From Micromonospora sp. NBC_01813 (GTDB taxonomy: Bacteria; Actinomycetota; Actinomycetes; Mycobacteriales; Micromonosporaceae), in NCBI RefSeq assembly GCF_035917335.1, contig NZ_CP109067.1:1676501-1740500 (forward strand): a stretch of DNA of 64,000 bases, in the 5' to 3' direction. Below the pieces are notes generated by a model. That model did no database searches and was not told where the DNA came from. It saw nothing but the letters and a program-made list of their open reading frames with translations. Numbering within the stretch: position 1 is the first letter of the stretch; each line of letters opens with the position of its first letter. Of the stretch, positions 9,611 to 19,508 are shown piece by piece. Made by a program: the position numbers and the translations under genes.

Positions 9611-10480
9611 GTGACCGAGTTCGACGGCCTGCCGATCCTACGGTCTCCGGTGGCGATCGCGGCGTTCGAAGGTTGGAACGACGCCGCGGACGCGTCGACC
9701 GCGGCGGTCGAACATCTGGAGGATGTCTGGCAGGCGCGTGAGGTCGCGGCGCTCGACCCGGAGGACTTCTACGACTTCCAGGTCAGCCGGCCCACCATCG
9801 CGATGGCCGGCGGCGAGACCCGCAGCGTCCAGTGGCCGACCACGAAGTTCATGGTGGCCAGCCCGGAGGGCACCGACCGCGATGTCGTGCTGATCCGGGG
9901 CATCGAACCCAGCATGCGGTGGCGGACCTTCTGCGAACAGGTGCTGGAGTTGTGCCACAGCCTGGAGGTCAACCGGGTGGTGCTGCTGGGTGCGCTGCTC
10001 GCCGACGTTCCGTACACCCGGCCACTGCCGATCAGTGGCACCGCGTCCGACAAAGAGGCGGCCGAGCGACTCGCGCTCATTCCGACCCGCTACGACGGAC
10101 CGACCGGGATCGTCGGGGTCCTGCAGGACGCCTGCAGCCACGCGGAGGTCGACGCGGTGTCCTTCTGGGTGCACGTCCCGCACTACGCCAACAACCCGCC
10201 ATGTCCAAAGGCGACGCTGGCGCTGCTGCACCGGGTGGAGGACGTACTCGATCTGCCCGTCCCGATGGCTGATCTGGCCGAGGAGGCCGCCAAGTGGGAG
10301 GCCCGGGTGCGGACGACCGCCGAGCAGGACGCCGAGCTCGGTGAGTACGTACGTGAGCTGGAGGAACGCGTTGGCGACGCCGGGATCCAGCCACTCACCG
10401 GCGACGAGATCGCCCAGGAGTTCGAGAAGTATCTACGTCGACGGGGCGGGTCGGCGGGACCGACGGCCGGCTCCTGGTGA
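9611..10480 (+). CDS. PAC2 family protein
   Basis: Protein of 289 residues with the PAC2 fold found in proteasome assembly chaperones and their bacterial homologues. Recognisable stretches are IAAFEGWNDAADAST near the N-terminus, LIRGIEPSMRWRTF, VVLLGALLADVPYTRP, and the C-terminal helical segment around YVRELEERVGDAG. Actinobacteria have proteasomes, but a chaperone role for this bacterial branch is not established. The GTG at 9611 follows AGGAGG by four bases; a GTG three bases upstream is too close to that site. It starts downstream of a 266-bp divergent region. Confidence 0.9.
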   Translation: MTEFDGLPILRSPVAIAAFEGWNDAADASTAAVEHLEDVWQAREVAALDPEDFYDFQVSRPTIAMAGGETRSVQWPTTKFMVASPEGTDRDVVLIRGIEPSMRWRTFCEQVLELCHSLEVNRVVLLGALLADVPYTRPLPISGTASDKEAAERLALIPTRYDGPTGIVGVLQDACSHAEVDAVSFWVHVPHYANNPPCPKATLALLHRVEDVLDLPVPMADLAEEAAKWEARVRTTAEQDAELGEYVRELEERVGDAGIQPLTGDEIAQEFEKYLRRRGGSAGPTAGSW

Positions 10481-10481
10481 C

Positions 10482-10495
10482 TGACCGAACGGTCA
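10482..10495. promoter_or_regulatory. Possible TetR-type operator palindrome
   Basis: TGACCG-AA-CGGTCA lies directly after the PAC2 stop and about 70 bases before the O-methyltransferase start. Short palindromes of this form are common TetR-family sites. No TetR gene is in the window, so the regulator would be encoded elsewhere. Low confidence. Confidence 0.3.
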
Positions 10496-10563
10496 GCCGA
10501 ACCGTTCTATCGGCTAACTGACAGCTGGGTAGGCCGGACGGTTGTTTACCGGAAAATGTCCGG

Positions 10564-11586
10564 ATGCTAACCCCCACCCCTCTTATGCGTCTGGTGACCG
10601 GTTTCTGGAGCTTCAAAACGCTCGCCGCCGCTGTCGAGCTCGACCTGTTCACCAGCCTGGCCGGCGGACGGACCATCACGGTCGACGAGCTGTGCGACCG
10701 GTACGGCCTGGCCGAACGACCGGCGGACACGCTGCTCGCCGCCTGCGCCTCGCTCGGGCTGCTGGACAAGGCACCAGGAGGGAAGGGCTACCGCAACTCC
10801 CCTGTCGCCGAGGAGTTCCTCGTGGCGGGCCGACCGTACTACTTCGGCGGACAGGTCCGGTACTGCGACGAACGGACCTACCTGCCGTGGCACCGCATCG
10901 GTGAAGCGCTGCGCAACGATCGGCCGCTGACCTGGGATCCGGGCAACCAGGACTCGATATTCGCCAACGTCGACCCGCAGATGCTCGACCTGTTCTGGGA
11001 GGCGATGTACGCGACGTCGCTCTTCACGGCCCGCGCGCTCGGCGAAGCCTACGACTTCGGCGCCCACCAGCGGCTGCTCGACGTGGGCGGGGGTTCCGGG
11101 GCGTACCCGATCGAACTCTGCCGACGCTTCCCGCACCTGCGGGCAAGCGTCTACGACCTGCCGCACGTCGTACCGATCGCTGCCGAGAAGGCCGCCAGCG
11201 CGGGCCTGGGCGACCGGATAGCCACCATCGCGGGTGACTTCTTCACCGACGAAACGCTGCCGCTGGGCCACGACGTGCTGCTGCTCAGCATGATCCTGCA
11301 CGACTGGGACGAGCCGACCAACCGGCGACTACTCGCCCGTTGCCACGAGGCGCTGCCGCCCGGCGGGGCAGTCGTCATCTCGGAACTGCTACTGAACCCC
11401 GACCGCACCGGGCCGCCAGAGGCGGCGCTGATGGGGATGAACATGCTGGTGGAGACCATAGGTGGACGGAACTACTCGGAGACCGAGTACGCCGACTGGC
11501 TGGCCGACGCGGGTTTCGGCTCGATCCGGACGGTCACCTTCGACGCCCCCGGCGCGAACGGGGCGCTGATCGCCCGCAAGAGGTGA
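10564..11586 (+). CDS. SAM-dependent O-methyltransferase (plant-type, dimeric)
   Basis: Protein of 340 residues in the O-methyltransferase family that includes polyketide methylases such as DnrK-like enzymes. Residues ~1-100 form the winged-helix dimerisation domain. The SAM site is LLDVGGGSGAYPIELCRRFP (about 172-191), followed by YDLPHVV. The MILHDWDE motif carries the conserved His/Asp of the active site. The ATG at 10564 has no good Shine-Dalgarno sequence, so translation may be leaderless or weak. Enzymes of this family usually act in secondary metabolism, yet no biosynthetic cluster surrounds it, so it looks like an orphan. An intrinsic terminator follows at 11613. Confidence 0.92.
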   Translation: MLTPTPLMRLVTGFWSFKTLAAAVELDLFTSLAGGRTITVDELCDRYGLAERPADTLLAACASLGLLDKAPGGKGYRNSPVAEEFLVAGRPYYFGGQVRYCDERTYLPWHRIGEALRNDRPLTWDPGNQDSIFANVDPQMLDLFWEAMYATSLFTARALGEAYDFGAHQRLLDVGGGSGAYPIELCRRFPHLRASVYDLPHVVPIAAEKAASAGLGDRIATIAGDFFTDETLPLGHDVLLLSMILHDWDEPTNRRLLARCHEALPPGGAVVISELLLNPDRTGPPEAALMGMNMLVETIGGRNYSETEYADWLADAGFGSIRTVTFDAPGANGALIARKR

Positions 11587-11612
11587 GCGGGCGAACCTGA
11601 CGACACAGCGGT

Positions 11613-11657
11613 CGGCCGGTCGCTCCTCGGAGTTTCGATTCGGCTGGCCGTGTTTTT
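11613..11657 (+). terminator. Intrinsic terminator after the O-methyltransferase
   Basis: A 10-bp stem with two G:T pairs (11613-11622 with 11641-11650) and an 18-base loop is followed by TGTTTTT. It is 27 bases after the stop codon. Confidence 0.65.
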
Positions 11658-11693
11658 GATCGGGGCGCGGGCTGGACACACCCGCCATGGCGT

Positions 11694-11707
11694 CCTAGGA
11701 TGCTAGG
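11694..11707. promoter_or_regulatory. Inverted repeat, possible GntR autoregulatory site
   Basis: CCTAG-GATG-CTAGG sits 34 bases before the chosen start of the GntR gene and overlaps a possible -10 hexamer (TAGGAT). GntR proteins often bind such sites in their own promoters; this assignment is an inference. Confidence 0.4.
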
Positions 11708-11740
11708 TGTATGCCGGTGAAGGAGAGGGCCATGCAGCAG

Positions 11741-12526
11741 GTGAATCCGGGTGCCGCCGAGGTTCCGCACCGTCAGATCGCAGATCAGTTGCGGGAGCGA
11801 ATCCGGCGAGGCGACTGGGCGCCGGGTGAGCGGTTGCCCGCCATCCCCGCCCTCGCCGACATGTACGGGGTGGCGAAGCAGACCGTCCAACGCACCGTCG
11901 ACCAGCTCCGCGTCGAGGGCCTGCTCATCACAAAGCCCGGGTCGGGCACGTTCGTCCGCGGCACCCGACGCCGACTCAACCGGCTCGCCCGGGGCAGGTA
12001 CGGACGCCACCGCGGCTACCACGCCGATCTTGCCGCGCGGTACCGACAGCAGTTGACCGAGGTCGGTCGGGCACCGGCGCCGCCGGAGGTCGCCGACGCG
12101 TTCGGGGTGCCCGACGGGACCGAACTGGTGGTGCGCCGCCATCTGGTACGCACGGAGGACTCCCCTGTGGAGGTCGGCGCCTCCTGGCTCCGAGTCGCCG
12201 ATGCCGCCGGCACCAGCCTGGAGCGAGTCGAACCCTTCGGCCGGCCGCTGTACCAGGAAGTCGAGGAGGTGACCGACCGCCGTTACACCTGGGCCCGCGA
12301 CGTGCTCAGCGCCCGCCAGCCGAGCCGGGAGGAGGCACAGATCCTGCGGATCCGTCCGGACACACCGGTGCTGCACCTGCTGCATGTGGCGTACGACGCC
12401 GACCGACGTCCGATAGAGGTCGCTCAGGCGACCTGGCCCGGCCCGGTCACCACCCTCACCGAGGAGTACCAGATCCCGGCGCCCATGCCGGATGCCGACC
12501 CAGATCCGGGGCTGGTGCTGGGCTGA
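11741..12526 (+). CDS. GntR-family transcriptional regulator with UTRA domain (HutC type)
   Basis: Regulator of about 261 residues. The N-terminal winged helix is visible as IADQLRERIRRGDWAPGERLP, then VAKQTVQRTVDQLRVEG and the wing PGSGTFVRG. The C-terminal half is a UTRA ligand-binding domain ending in LLHVAYDADRRPIEVAQATW. I chose the ATG at 11741 because AGGAGAGG lies before it; an in-frame ATG at 11711 is possible. The family senses small acidic or sugar-like molecules, and no metabolic partner is adjacent, so the effector and targets are unknown. The upstream inverted repeat suggests self-regulation. Confidence 0.9.
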   Translation: MNPGAAEVPHRQIADQLRERIRRGDWAPGERLPAIPALADMYGVAKQTVQRTVDQLRVEGLLITKPGSGTFVRGTRRRLNRLARGRYGRHRGYHADLAARYRQQLTEVGRAPAPPEVADAFGVPDGTELVVRRHLVRTEDSPVEVGASWLRVADAAGTSLERVEPFGRPLYQEVEEVTDRRYTWARDVLSARQPSREEAQILRIRPDTPVLHLLHVAYDADRRPIEVAQATWPGPVTTLTEEYQIPAPMPDADPDPGLVLG

Positions 12527-12550
12527 CCGTCGCGAGGGTCGCGCGGCAGG

Positions 12551-12582
12551 CGCCGGGACGAGGGCAACCGGCGGCCGTTTTC
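12551..12582. terminator. Weak terminator-like hairpin between convergent genes
   Basis: CGCCGG (12551-12556) pairs with CCGGCG (12568-12573) around an 11-base loop, followed by GCCGTTTT. It lies between the GntR and mshC stops. The short stem makes this tentative. Confidence 0.35.
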
Positions 12583-12624
12583 ACACGACCAGGCGTTGCA
12601 CGGCGCGGACTCCCACCTGGCAAC

Positions 12625-13869
12625 TCAATCGCGGACCCGGACTCCGAGCAACGCGTCGCAGACGTCTGCCATCAGGCTGGGCGCCTGCGGGTCCGGCGCG
12701 ACGCCGGCGAGAGCCTGGTCGGCCCATTCGTCGATCGCTGCCAGCGCACCGGGCGTATCCAGGTCGTCGGCGAGCCGTCCGCGCACCGCGGCGAGCAGGT
12801 CGGCACCGCCCGGGCCGCCGGCGCCCCGGGCGGCCGAGCGCCACCGGTGCAGGCGCTGCTGGCCGGTCTTCAGCGTGTCGTCGGTCCATTGCCGGTCGGA
12901 CCGGTAGTGGCCGGCGATCAGCGCCAGGCGCAGGGCCATCGGCGCGACCCCGTCGCCCCGCATCCGGGAGACGAACACCAGGTTGCCTCGCGACTTCGAC
13001 ATCTTCTCGCCGTTGAGTCCGATCATGCCGGCGTGTACGTAGTGCGCGGCGAAGGGTGTCTGCCCGGTCAGCACCTCGGCGTGGGCAGCGGAGCACTCGT
13101 GGTGCGGGAAGATGAGGTCGTTGCCGCCACCCTGGAGATCGATCTGATCGCCCAGCAGTCCCAGAGCGATGACCGCGCACTCGATGTGCCAACCCGGCCG
13201 GCCAGGGCCGAGCGGGCCGCCCTCCCAGGCCGGCTCACCGTCGCGGGCACCCCGCCACAACAGCGGGTCGAGGGCGTCCCGCTTGCCGGGCCGGGCCGGG
13301 TCGCCGCCGCGCTCGGCGGCGAAGACGAGCATCTGGTCGCGGGACAGGTTGGATTCGGAACCGAAACCTGATGCCGAGGAGACATCGAAGTAGATGTCGC
13401 CGGTGCCGTCGGCCATCCGGTACGCCGCACCGCTGTCGATCAGGGTACGGATCTGTTCGGCGATGGCCGGGATCGACTCGACCGCACCCACGTAGTGGTC
13501 CGGCGGGATGATCCGCAGGGCTTCCATGTCCTCCCGGAACAGCGCCGTCTCACGCATCGCGAGGACCACCCAGTCCTCGCCGTCACGGGTGGCCCGCTCC
13601 AGCAGGGGGTCGTCGATGTCAGTGACGTTCTGGACATACTTCACCTGATGCCCGGCGTCACGCCACATCCGCTGCACCAGATCAAACGTGATCATGGTAG
13701 CTGCATGGCCGAGGTGGGTGGCGTCGTACGGGGTGATCCCGCAGACGTACATCGTCGCCGGGCTCGCCGGGCGGGTGGGCGCCACGGCCTGCCGGGCGGA
13801 ATCGAACAGCGCCAGTGGCGTGCCGGTGCCGGGCAGCCGGGGCACCTCATGACCGGTCCAGGAATCCAT
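12625..13869 (-). CDS. mshC: Cysteine:GlcN-Ins ligase of mycothiol biosynthesis
   Basis: MshC joins L-cysteine to glucosaminyl-inositol, the third step of mycothiol synthesis. The 414-residue protein is a cysteinyl-tRNA-synthetase-like class I enzyme. It has the hallmark [17 protein letters not shown] with an HLGH signature, [15 protein letters not shown], zinc-site residues around [10 protein letters not shown] and the KMSKSRGN loop. It is the last gene of a minus-strand run with the SCO1664-type, DUF3090 and phosphomutase-like genes, a neighbourhood that is familiar across actinobacteria. The ATG at 13869 is 47 bases after the upstream stop. Mycothiol is the main low-molecular-weight thiol in this phylum. 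Confidence 0.96.
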   Translation of the reverse strand: MDSWTGHEVPRLPGTGTPLALFDSARQAVAPTRPASPATMYVCGITPYDATHLGHAATMITFDLVQRMWRDAGHQVKYVQNVTDIDDPLLERATRDGEDWVVLAMRETALFREDMEALRIIPPDHYVGAVESIPAIAEQIRTLIDSGAAYRMADGTGDIYFDVSSASGFGSESNLSRDQMLVFAAERGGDPARPGKRDALDPLLWRGARDGEPAWEGGPLGPGRPGWHIECAVIALGLLGDQIDLQGGGNDLIFPHHECSAAHAEVLTGQTPFAAHYVHAGMIGLNGEKMSKSRGNLVFVSRMRGDGVAPMALRLALIAGHYRSDRQWTDDTLKTGQQRLHRWRSAARGAGGPGGADLLAAVRGRLADDLDTPGALAAIDEWADQALAGVAPDPQAPSLMADVCDALLGVRVRD

Positions 13870-13916
13870 AGCGCCACCCTATCCACCAGTGACGGGGCCG
13901 GTGGCTGCCGAGCGGA

Positions 13917-14735
13917 TCACATCGGCGGCCACGGGATGGCGCTGCGGTCGTCCGGCGGCGGCGGGAAGCGACCGGCGTCGAGCAGCCGCTCGGCGCGGTG
14001 GTCCAGCGCGGCGATCTCGGCCACCGTCAGCAGGTCGGCCAACTCGTCACTCAGCTGCCCGGCCAGCGCCGAGCGCAGCCGGGTCAGGGCCGGGCCGATC
14101 TGCTCCGGCAGCGGACTACCGGCCCACCCCCACAGCACGGTCCGCAGCTTCTCGTCGACGTGGAAACACAGTCCGTGGTCGACGCCGTACGCCTGCCCGT
14201 CAGGACCGGTGAGGATGTGTCCGCCTTTGCGATCGGCGTTGTTGACCAGCGCGTCGAACACCGCCATTCGGGCGAGCCGGGGGTCGTCGGCATGTCCCAG
14301 GGCGTAGGCGTTCCCTGCGGGATCCCGCGCGGCGGCGATCGGCAGCCAGTCGGTCGGCACCTGCTCGGCCGGCACGAAGCCCACCAGGGCCGTCGACTCA
14401 GCCGGCTCCTCGATCCACAACTGGCAGGCGCCGGGGCCGAACGGACCGTCCCGCAGAATCGTCGGCGGCACCAGCGGCCAGTCGAGTGCCCGCGCCACCA
14501 GGTACGCGGCGACTTCCCGGCCGGCCAGGGTGCCGTCCGGGAAGTCCCACAGTGGACGCTCGCCGCGGATCGGTTTGTAGACGCACCGGGCCGTCATGCC
14601 GTCGGCACTGAGGATCGCGCGCAGCGTCGTGTTGGAGGCGTCGACCAACTGCCCTTCCAACTCCACCGAGCCGGTACGCAGCAGGCGCAGCACGTCGGGT
14701 GCCTGCGACACCGTCGATCGCTCCCCGGACTCCAT
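13917..14735 (-). CDS. SCO1664-family protein (PI3/4-kinase-like fold)
   Basis: Conserved actinobacterial protein of about 272 residues. It resembles the SCO1664/TIGR03843 family, distantly related to phosphatidylinositol 3/4-kinases. ARCVYKPIRGERPLWDFP is a likely Lys-containing nucleotide-binding strand. VFDALVNNADRKGGHI and YGVDHGLCF look like the catalytic-loop Asp/Asn and metal-binding Asp of a kinase fold. The function is unknown. The ATG at 14735 lies five bases after the DUF3090 stop, so the two are co-translated; the frame is open upstream to 14813 but that would overlap DUF3090. It sits directly before mshC. Confidence 0.85.
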   Translation of the reverse strand: MESGERSTVSQAPDVLRLLRTGSVELEGQLVDASNTTLRAILSADGMTARCVYKPIRGERPLWDFPDGTLAGREVAAYLVARALDWPLVPPTILRDGPFGPGACQLWIEEPAESTALVGFVPAEQVPTDWLPIAAARDPAGNAYALGHADDPRLARMAVFDALVNNADRKGGHILTGPDGQAYGVDHGLCFHVDEKLRTVLWGWAGSPLPEQIGPALTRLRSALAGQLSDELADLLTVAEIAALDHRAERLLDAGRFPPPPDDRSAIPWPPM

Positions 14736-14740
14736 CGGGC

Positions 14741-15340
14741 TCAGCGGTGATAGCCGTTGTGCCGGGGACACAGGTGGCCGCGTGGGTCCAACGGCTGGCC
14801 GCAGAGCGGACATGGTGGACGGCCGGCGGCGACCACCCGGCGCGCTCGGTCTATGAAGCCCCGGGCCGCAGCCGGCGTCAGCCGTACCCGCAGCCGGTCC
14901 AGGCCGGCGTCGACCTCGTCGTCGACCTCGTCGCCGTCGTCGAGCAGGTCCGCGACGGTGTCGTCGTCGCTGTCCGCGTCCGCCTCCGGGTCCTGCTCGC
15001 CGGCGGCGATCGCCTCGATCACCACGGTGGCCGTGTCGACGTCGAAGGCGAGGCCGAGCGTTCCGACCCGGAACTCCTCGTCGACCGGTGTCTCCAACGG
15101 GTCGTTGTCCGACTGGCTGGTCGGGGCCTCGGGCACGTCGACACCGAACCGGCGCTGCGCCTCGGCGAGCAACTCCTCGAGCTTCTCCGCCAGCAGCGAC
15201 ACCTGGACCTTTTCCAGGGCCACACTGACCACGCGGCCGCCGCCCCGGGCCTGGAGGAAGAACATGCGGTCCCCCGGCGGCCCCACGGTCCCCGCGACGA
15301 ACCGCTCCGGCGGCTCGAAGGCATGTACCTGGTGGGTCAT
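14741..15340 (-). CDS. DUF3090 family protein with C-terminal zinc ribbon
   Basis: Conserved actinobacterial protein of 199 residues. The N-terminus is typical of DUF3090 (FEPPERFVAGTVGPPGDR and FFLQARGGGRVVSVALEK). A highly acidic stretch follows near 120-150. The C-terminus holds CPLCGQPLDPRGHLCPRHNGY, a CxxC...CxxH zinc-ribbon-like motif. I chose the ATG at 15340 because it gives the family N-terminus; the frame extends to 15415. The biochemical role is unknown. It is nearly always found beside the phosphomutase-like and SCO1664-type genes, as here, which suggests a shared pathway. Confidence 0.87.
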   Translation of the reverse strand: MTHQVHAFEPPERFVAGTVGPPGDRMFFLQARGGGRVVSVALEKVQVSLLAEKLEELLAEAQRRFGVDVPEAPTSQSDNDPLETPVDEEFRVGTLGLAFDVDTATVVIEAIAAGEQDPEADADSDDDTVADLLDDGDEVDDEVDAGLDRLRVRLTPAAARGFIDRARRVVAAGRPPCPLCGQPLDPRGHLCPRHNGYHR

Positions 15341-15411
15341 GCCGTCGACCCTATCGGGCCCCTGGGTCGATCCGGTAACGCACCAACCCGATTGCGCCGC
15401 CCGGGCCCGCG

Positions 15412-16131
15412 TCACGGTCGGTCCCCGTCGGTCGCGGTGCCCGCGCCGCCGCCGATGGCGGCGTCGGAGTCCGGCAACCGACCACGCCGGCGCGACCGGC
15501 CCCGCTTCGACGAGACCAGCCCGGCCAGGTCGGTACCGGTGTCGTTGAGTCGCAGTAGGAACGGTCGCGTCGGGGTGTAGCGGATCAGGGTCAGTGACGC
15601 CGGGTCGGCCACGATCCGCTGGAACAGGTCCAGGTGCAGGCCGAGAGCGTCAGCGACGATGGCCTTGATCACATCGCCGTGGGTGCACGCCAGCCAGAGC
15701 GCCTCCGGCCCCCGCTCGGCCTCGACCACGGCATCCCAGCGGCGGACCGCCGCCACCGCCCGCGCGGACACCGCCGACATGGCCTCGCCACCGGGGAACA
15801 CCGCCGCACTCGGGTGTTCCTGGACGACCCGCCACAGCGGCTGCTTGGCCAGCGCCGACAACGCCTGGCCCTCCCACTGGCCGTAGCCGCACTCGATCAG
15901 GCCCTCCTCCAGCACCGGCGTCACCTCCGGCAGGGCCAACCCGAGGGTCTGCCGGCAGCGGACCAGCGGACTGCTGACCACCTGTGCCCATGGCACTCCG
16001 GCCAGCCGGGCACCGACCGACCGGGCCTGGGCCTGACCGGTCTCGTCCAGCTCGACCGGCTGCCGGCCGGCCAGGCCGCCCTCGGCATTGGCCGTCGTAC
16101 GGCCGTGTCGCAGAAGCACCAACGTCGCCAC
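15412..16131 (-). CDS. Histidine-phosphatase-fold enzyme, MSMEG_4193-type putative phosphomutase
   Basis: Protein of 239 residues in the histidine phosphatase superfamily. It has the catalytic LVLLRHGRT motif at the N-terminus, SSPLVRCRQT with a phosphate-binding Arg, ECGYGQWEG with an acidic residue, and ACTHGDVIKA with the second catalytic His. The arrangement and neighbours match the actinobacterial MSMEG_4193-like putative phosphomutases. The last ~40 residues are a basic, low-complexity tail. The substrate is unknown. A 71-base gap separates it from the DUF3090 start, and UppP is directly upstream on the same strand. Confidence 0.88.
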   Translation of the reverse strand: MATLVLLRHGRTTANAEGGLAGRQPVELDETGQAQARSVGARLAGVPWAQVVSSPLVRCRQTLGLALPEVTPVLEEGLIECGYGQWEGQALSALAKQPLWRVVQEHPSAAVFPGGEAMSAVSARAVAAVRRWDAVVEAERGPEALWLACTHGDVIKAIVADALGLHLDLFQRIVADPASLTLIRYTPTRPFLLRLNDTGTDLAGLVSSKRGRSRRRGRLPDSDAAIGGGAGTATDGDRP

Positions 16132-16190
16132 CGGGCCAGCCTACGGCGGCGAAGGCCAAGCCCGGCACCGGTGGCGGTCGGTCGGTCAGG

Positions 16191-17017
<827 letters not shown>

Positions 17018-17018
<1 letters not shown>

Positions 17019-18070
17019 CACCGCCCCACCCCGGCCGCGTCCAACGCCTGCGCCACCGTCCGCAGCGTCGCCACCCGAGCCTGCGTGTCACCGTCGAACA
17101 GACTGACCGACAGGGTCGTCACCCCGGCCGCGGCGTACTCGGCCATCCGCCGCGCGATCCGCTCGGGCGGCCCCAGCAACGACGTACGGTCGATGAACTC
17201 GACCGGCACGGCCGCCGCGGCCTCCCGCAGCCGCCCGGCCAGGAAGTGATCCTGGACTTCGTCGGCGGCCGTGCCGAATCCCATCCGGGTGGCCAGCTGG
17301 TGGTAGAAGTTCTGGGTCCGGCTGCCCATCCCGCCCAGGTAGAGCGCCGCGTAGCCGCGCACCTGGTCCGCGCAGGCCGCGACGTCCGCACCGACCACCA
17401 CCGGGACGGTCGGCACCACGTCGAAGCCGGCGAGTTCCCGCCCGGCCCGGGCACGGCCAGCGGCGATCCTGGCCAACTGCTCGGCGGCGGTCTCCGGGGA
17501 ATAGAAGATCGCCAGCCAGCCGTCGGCGATCTCGCCGGCCAACTCCAGGTTGCGCGGGCCGACCGCGGCCAGATAGATCGGGACCTGCGCCCGGTGCGGT
17601 CGGAAGTTGAGCTTCAACGCCTTGCCTGGTCCGTCAGGCAGCGGCAGCGGGTAGTGCGTTCCGGCGTACTCCACCCGCTGGCGGCCGATCGCGGCACGGA
17701 CGATGTCGACGTACTCGCGGGTCCGGGCCAACGGCTGACCGAACCGTACGCCGTGCCAGCCCTCGGACACCTGCGGACCGGACACGCCGAGTCCCAGCCG
17801 GAACCGCCCACCGGAGAGCGTGTCGATGGTCGCCGCGGTCATCGCGGTCGCCGCCGGGGTCCGCGCCGGGATCTGCATCACCGCCGCGCCGACGTCGATC
17901 CGTTCGGTCTGGCCGGCGAGCCAGGCCAGCACGCTCGGGGAGTCGGATCCGTACGCCTCCGCTGCCCAGACGACCGCGTACCCGAGCCGATCGGCTTCCC
18001 TGGCCAGCGCGAGGTGGTCCGCTGGCGAACTGGTCGACGTGAGGTAACCAAGGCTGAGTCCGAGTCGCAC
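17018..18070 (-). CDS. LLM-class F420-dependent oxidoreductase
   Basis: Luciferase-like TIM-barrel oxidoreductase of 350 residues, cytoplasmic, probably using coenzyme F420. Typical stretches are [10 protein letters not shown] at the start, [59 protein letters not shown] and a C-terminal [17 protein letters not shown]. The substrate cannot be inferred. The GTG at 18070 opens the frame and gives the family N-terminus. It is the first gene of the minus-strand run through uppP to mshC, with a 210-bp divergent gap to the aldo/keto reductase. Confidence 0.92.
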
Positions 18071-18280
18071 TCCCAGTCATCCCCCATCCCCCGGTCACGG
18101 GGTATCCACGGCACCCGGCTGGCATCAGCCGGGTGGCAAGCCGCACCAGGGTACGCAATCGTCCGCCGCCGTTGAACGACCGGTTGGGACGACTCGCCGA
18201 CCGGGCAGCATCCAGGCAGGCCAACGAGGTCGACGAGAGTGAGGATATCGGTACCGGCAGGTTCTGAATAAGGTGCACCT

Positions 18281-19252
18281 ATGCAGCAGCGACCGCTCGG
18301 CCGCAGCGGGCTGGCGGTTTCCCGGCTCGCGCTCGGCACCATGACCTGGGGCCGGGACACCGACGCCGACGACGCCGCGGCGCAGTTGAAGAGTTACCTC
18401 GACGCGGGTGGCAACCTCATCGACACCGCCGACGTCTACGGCGACGGTGACGCCGAGACAGTCATCGGTTCACTACTGGACAGCATGGTGCCACGTGAAG
18501 ACCTGGTCATCGCCACCAAGGCCGGGCTACGGCCGGGTGGACACCGGCGACGCGACACCTCCCGCTGGCACCTGCTGCGCACGCTCGACGCCTCGTTGCG
18601 CCGGCTCGGCACCGAATACGTCGATCTGTGGCAGGTACACGGCTACGACCCGCAGACGCCGCTGGAGGAGACCCTCAGCGCACTCGACCACGCGGTGAGC
18701 AGCGGCCGGGTGCGCTACGTCGGCGTGTCGAACTTCAGCGGCTGGCAGACCGCCCAGGCGACGGCGTGGCAGGCAGCGGTGCCCGGACGCGCCGCGGTGG
18801 TCGCGGTCCAGGTGGAGTACTCGCTGCTACAGCGCGGCGTGGAGCGGGAGGTGCTGCCCGCCTGCGCGGAGCTCGGACTCGGGGTGCTGCCCTGGTCACC
18901 GCTGGGCAGGGGGGTGCTGACCGGTAAGTACCGGCACGGCCGCCCGGTCGACTCCCGGGCCGCCTCGGCCCACCTGGAACGGTTCGTCGCCGGCTATCTG
19001 GAGCCCCGGTGCTCCAGCATCGTGGAGGCGGTGTCGACCGCGGCCGCCGGGCTCGGCGTGGCCCCGCTGGAGGTGGCGCTGGCCTGGGTACGCGACCGGC
19101 CCGGGGTGACCGCGCCGATCCTGGGCGCGCGGACCGTGGGGCAGTTGATGGGGGCACTCCAGGTCGAACGGATGAACCTGCCGGTCGAGATCGCCCGGGC
19201 GCTCGACGACGTCGCCGCGCCGCCGGTCGGCTATCCGGAACGTGACGGGTGA
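18281..19252 (+). CDS. Aldo/keto reductase
   Basis: NADPH-dependent aldo/keto reductase of 323 residues with the AKR TIM barrel. Catalytic residues appear in order: Asp in LIDTADVYGDG, Tyr in the same motif, Lys in IATKAGL and His in LWQVHGYD. The cofactor-binding region includes GVSNFSGWQ, LPWSPLGRGVLTGKY and PILGARTVGQL. It belongs to the group that includes general stress protein Gsp69/YdbC-like enzymes; the physiological substrate is unknown. It is divergent from the LLM oxidoreductase, and the DUF5703 gene follows 33 bases downstream. Confidence 0.92.
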   Translation: MQQRPLGRSGLAVSRLALGTMTWGRDTDADDAAAQLKSYLDAGGNLIDTADVYGDGDAETVIGSLLDSMVPREDLVIATKAGLRPGGHRRRDTSRWHLLRTLDASLRRLGTEYVDLWQVHGYDPQTPLEETLSALDHAVSSGRVRYVGVSNFSGWQTAQATAWQAAVPGRAAVVAVQVEYSLLQRGVEREVLPACAELGLGVLPWSPLGRGVLTGKYRHGRPVDSRAASAHLERFVAGYLEPRCSSIVEAVSTAAAGLGVAPLEVALAWVRDRPGVTAPILGARTVGQLMGALQVERMNLPVEIARALDDVAAPPVGYPERDG

Positions 19253-19285
19253 CGGGCGCCGGGACCGCCCGGCAGGATAGGTGTC

Positions 19286-19477
19286 ATGGACTACGAGTAC
19301 GCGCCGCTGAGGTTGCCGCCGAACGTCGACCGGTTGACCGCCGCCGCGCAGTTGGCCATCCAGGCCGAATTCTCCGGCTGGGAGCTGGCTCGGGTGCGGC
19401 TGTTTCGCGACGGGACACGCCAGGTGATGCTTCGGCGCAAGGTGGCGAAACAGCCGCAACCCGGGCTGTCCGTGTGA
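19286..19477 (+). CDS. DUF5703 family small protein
   Basis: Small protein of 63 residues starting MDYEYAPLRLPPNVDR and containing the aromatic/basic core FSGWELARVRLFRDGTRQVMLRRK, which matches the actinobacterial DUF5703 family. No signal peptide or membrane segment is seen. The function is unknown. The ATG at 19286 has only a weak upstream site (GGATAGG). It probably shares a transcript with the aldo/keto reductase. A GC-rich hairpin (GGCCGG-GTG-CCGGCC) lies just after its stop and may serve both converging genes. Confidence 0.85.
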   Translation: MDYEYAPLRLPPNVDRLTAAAQLAIQAEFSGWELARVRLFRDGTRQVMLRRKVAKQPQPGLSV

Positions 19478-19508
19478 CGCGGGACGCGCCGGCCGGGTGC
19501 CGGCCTGA

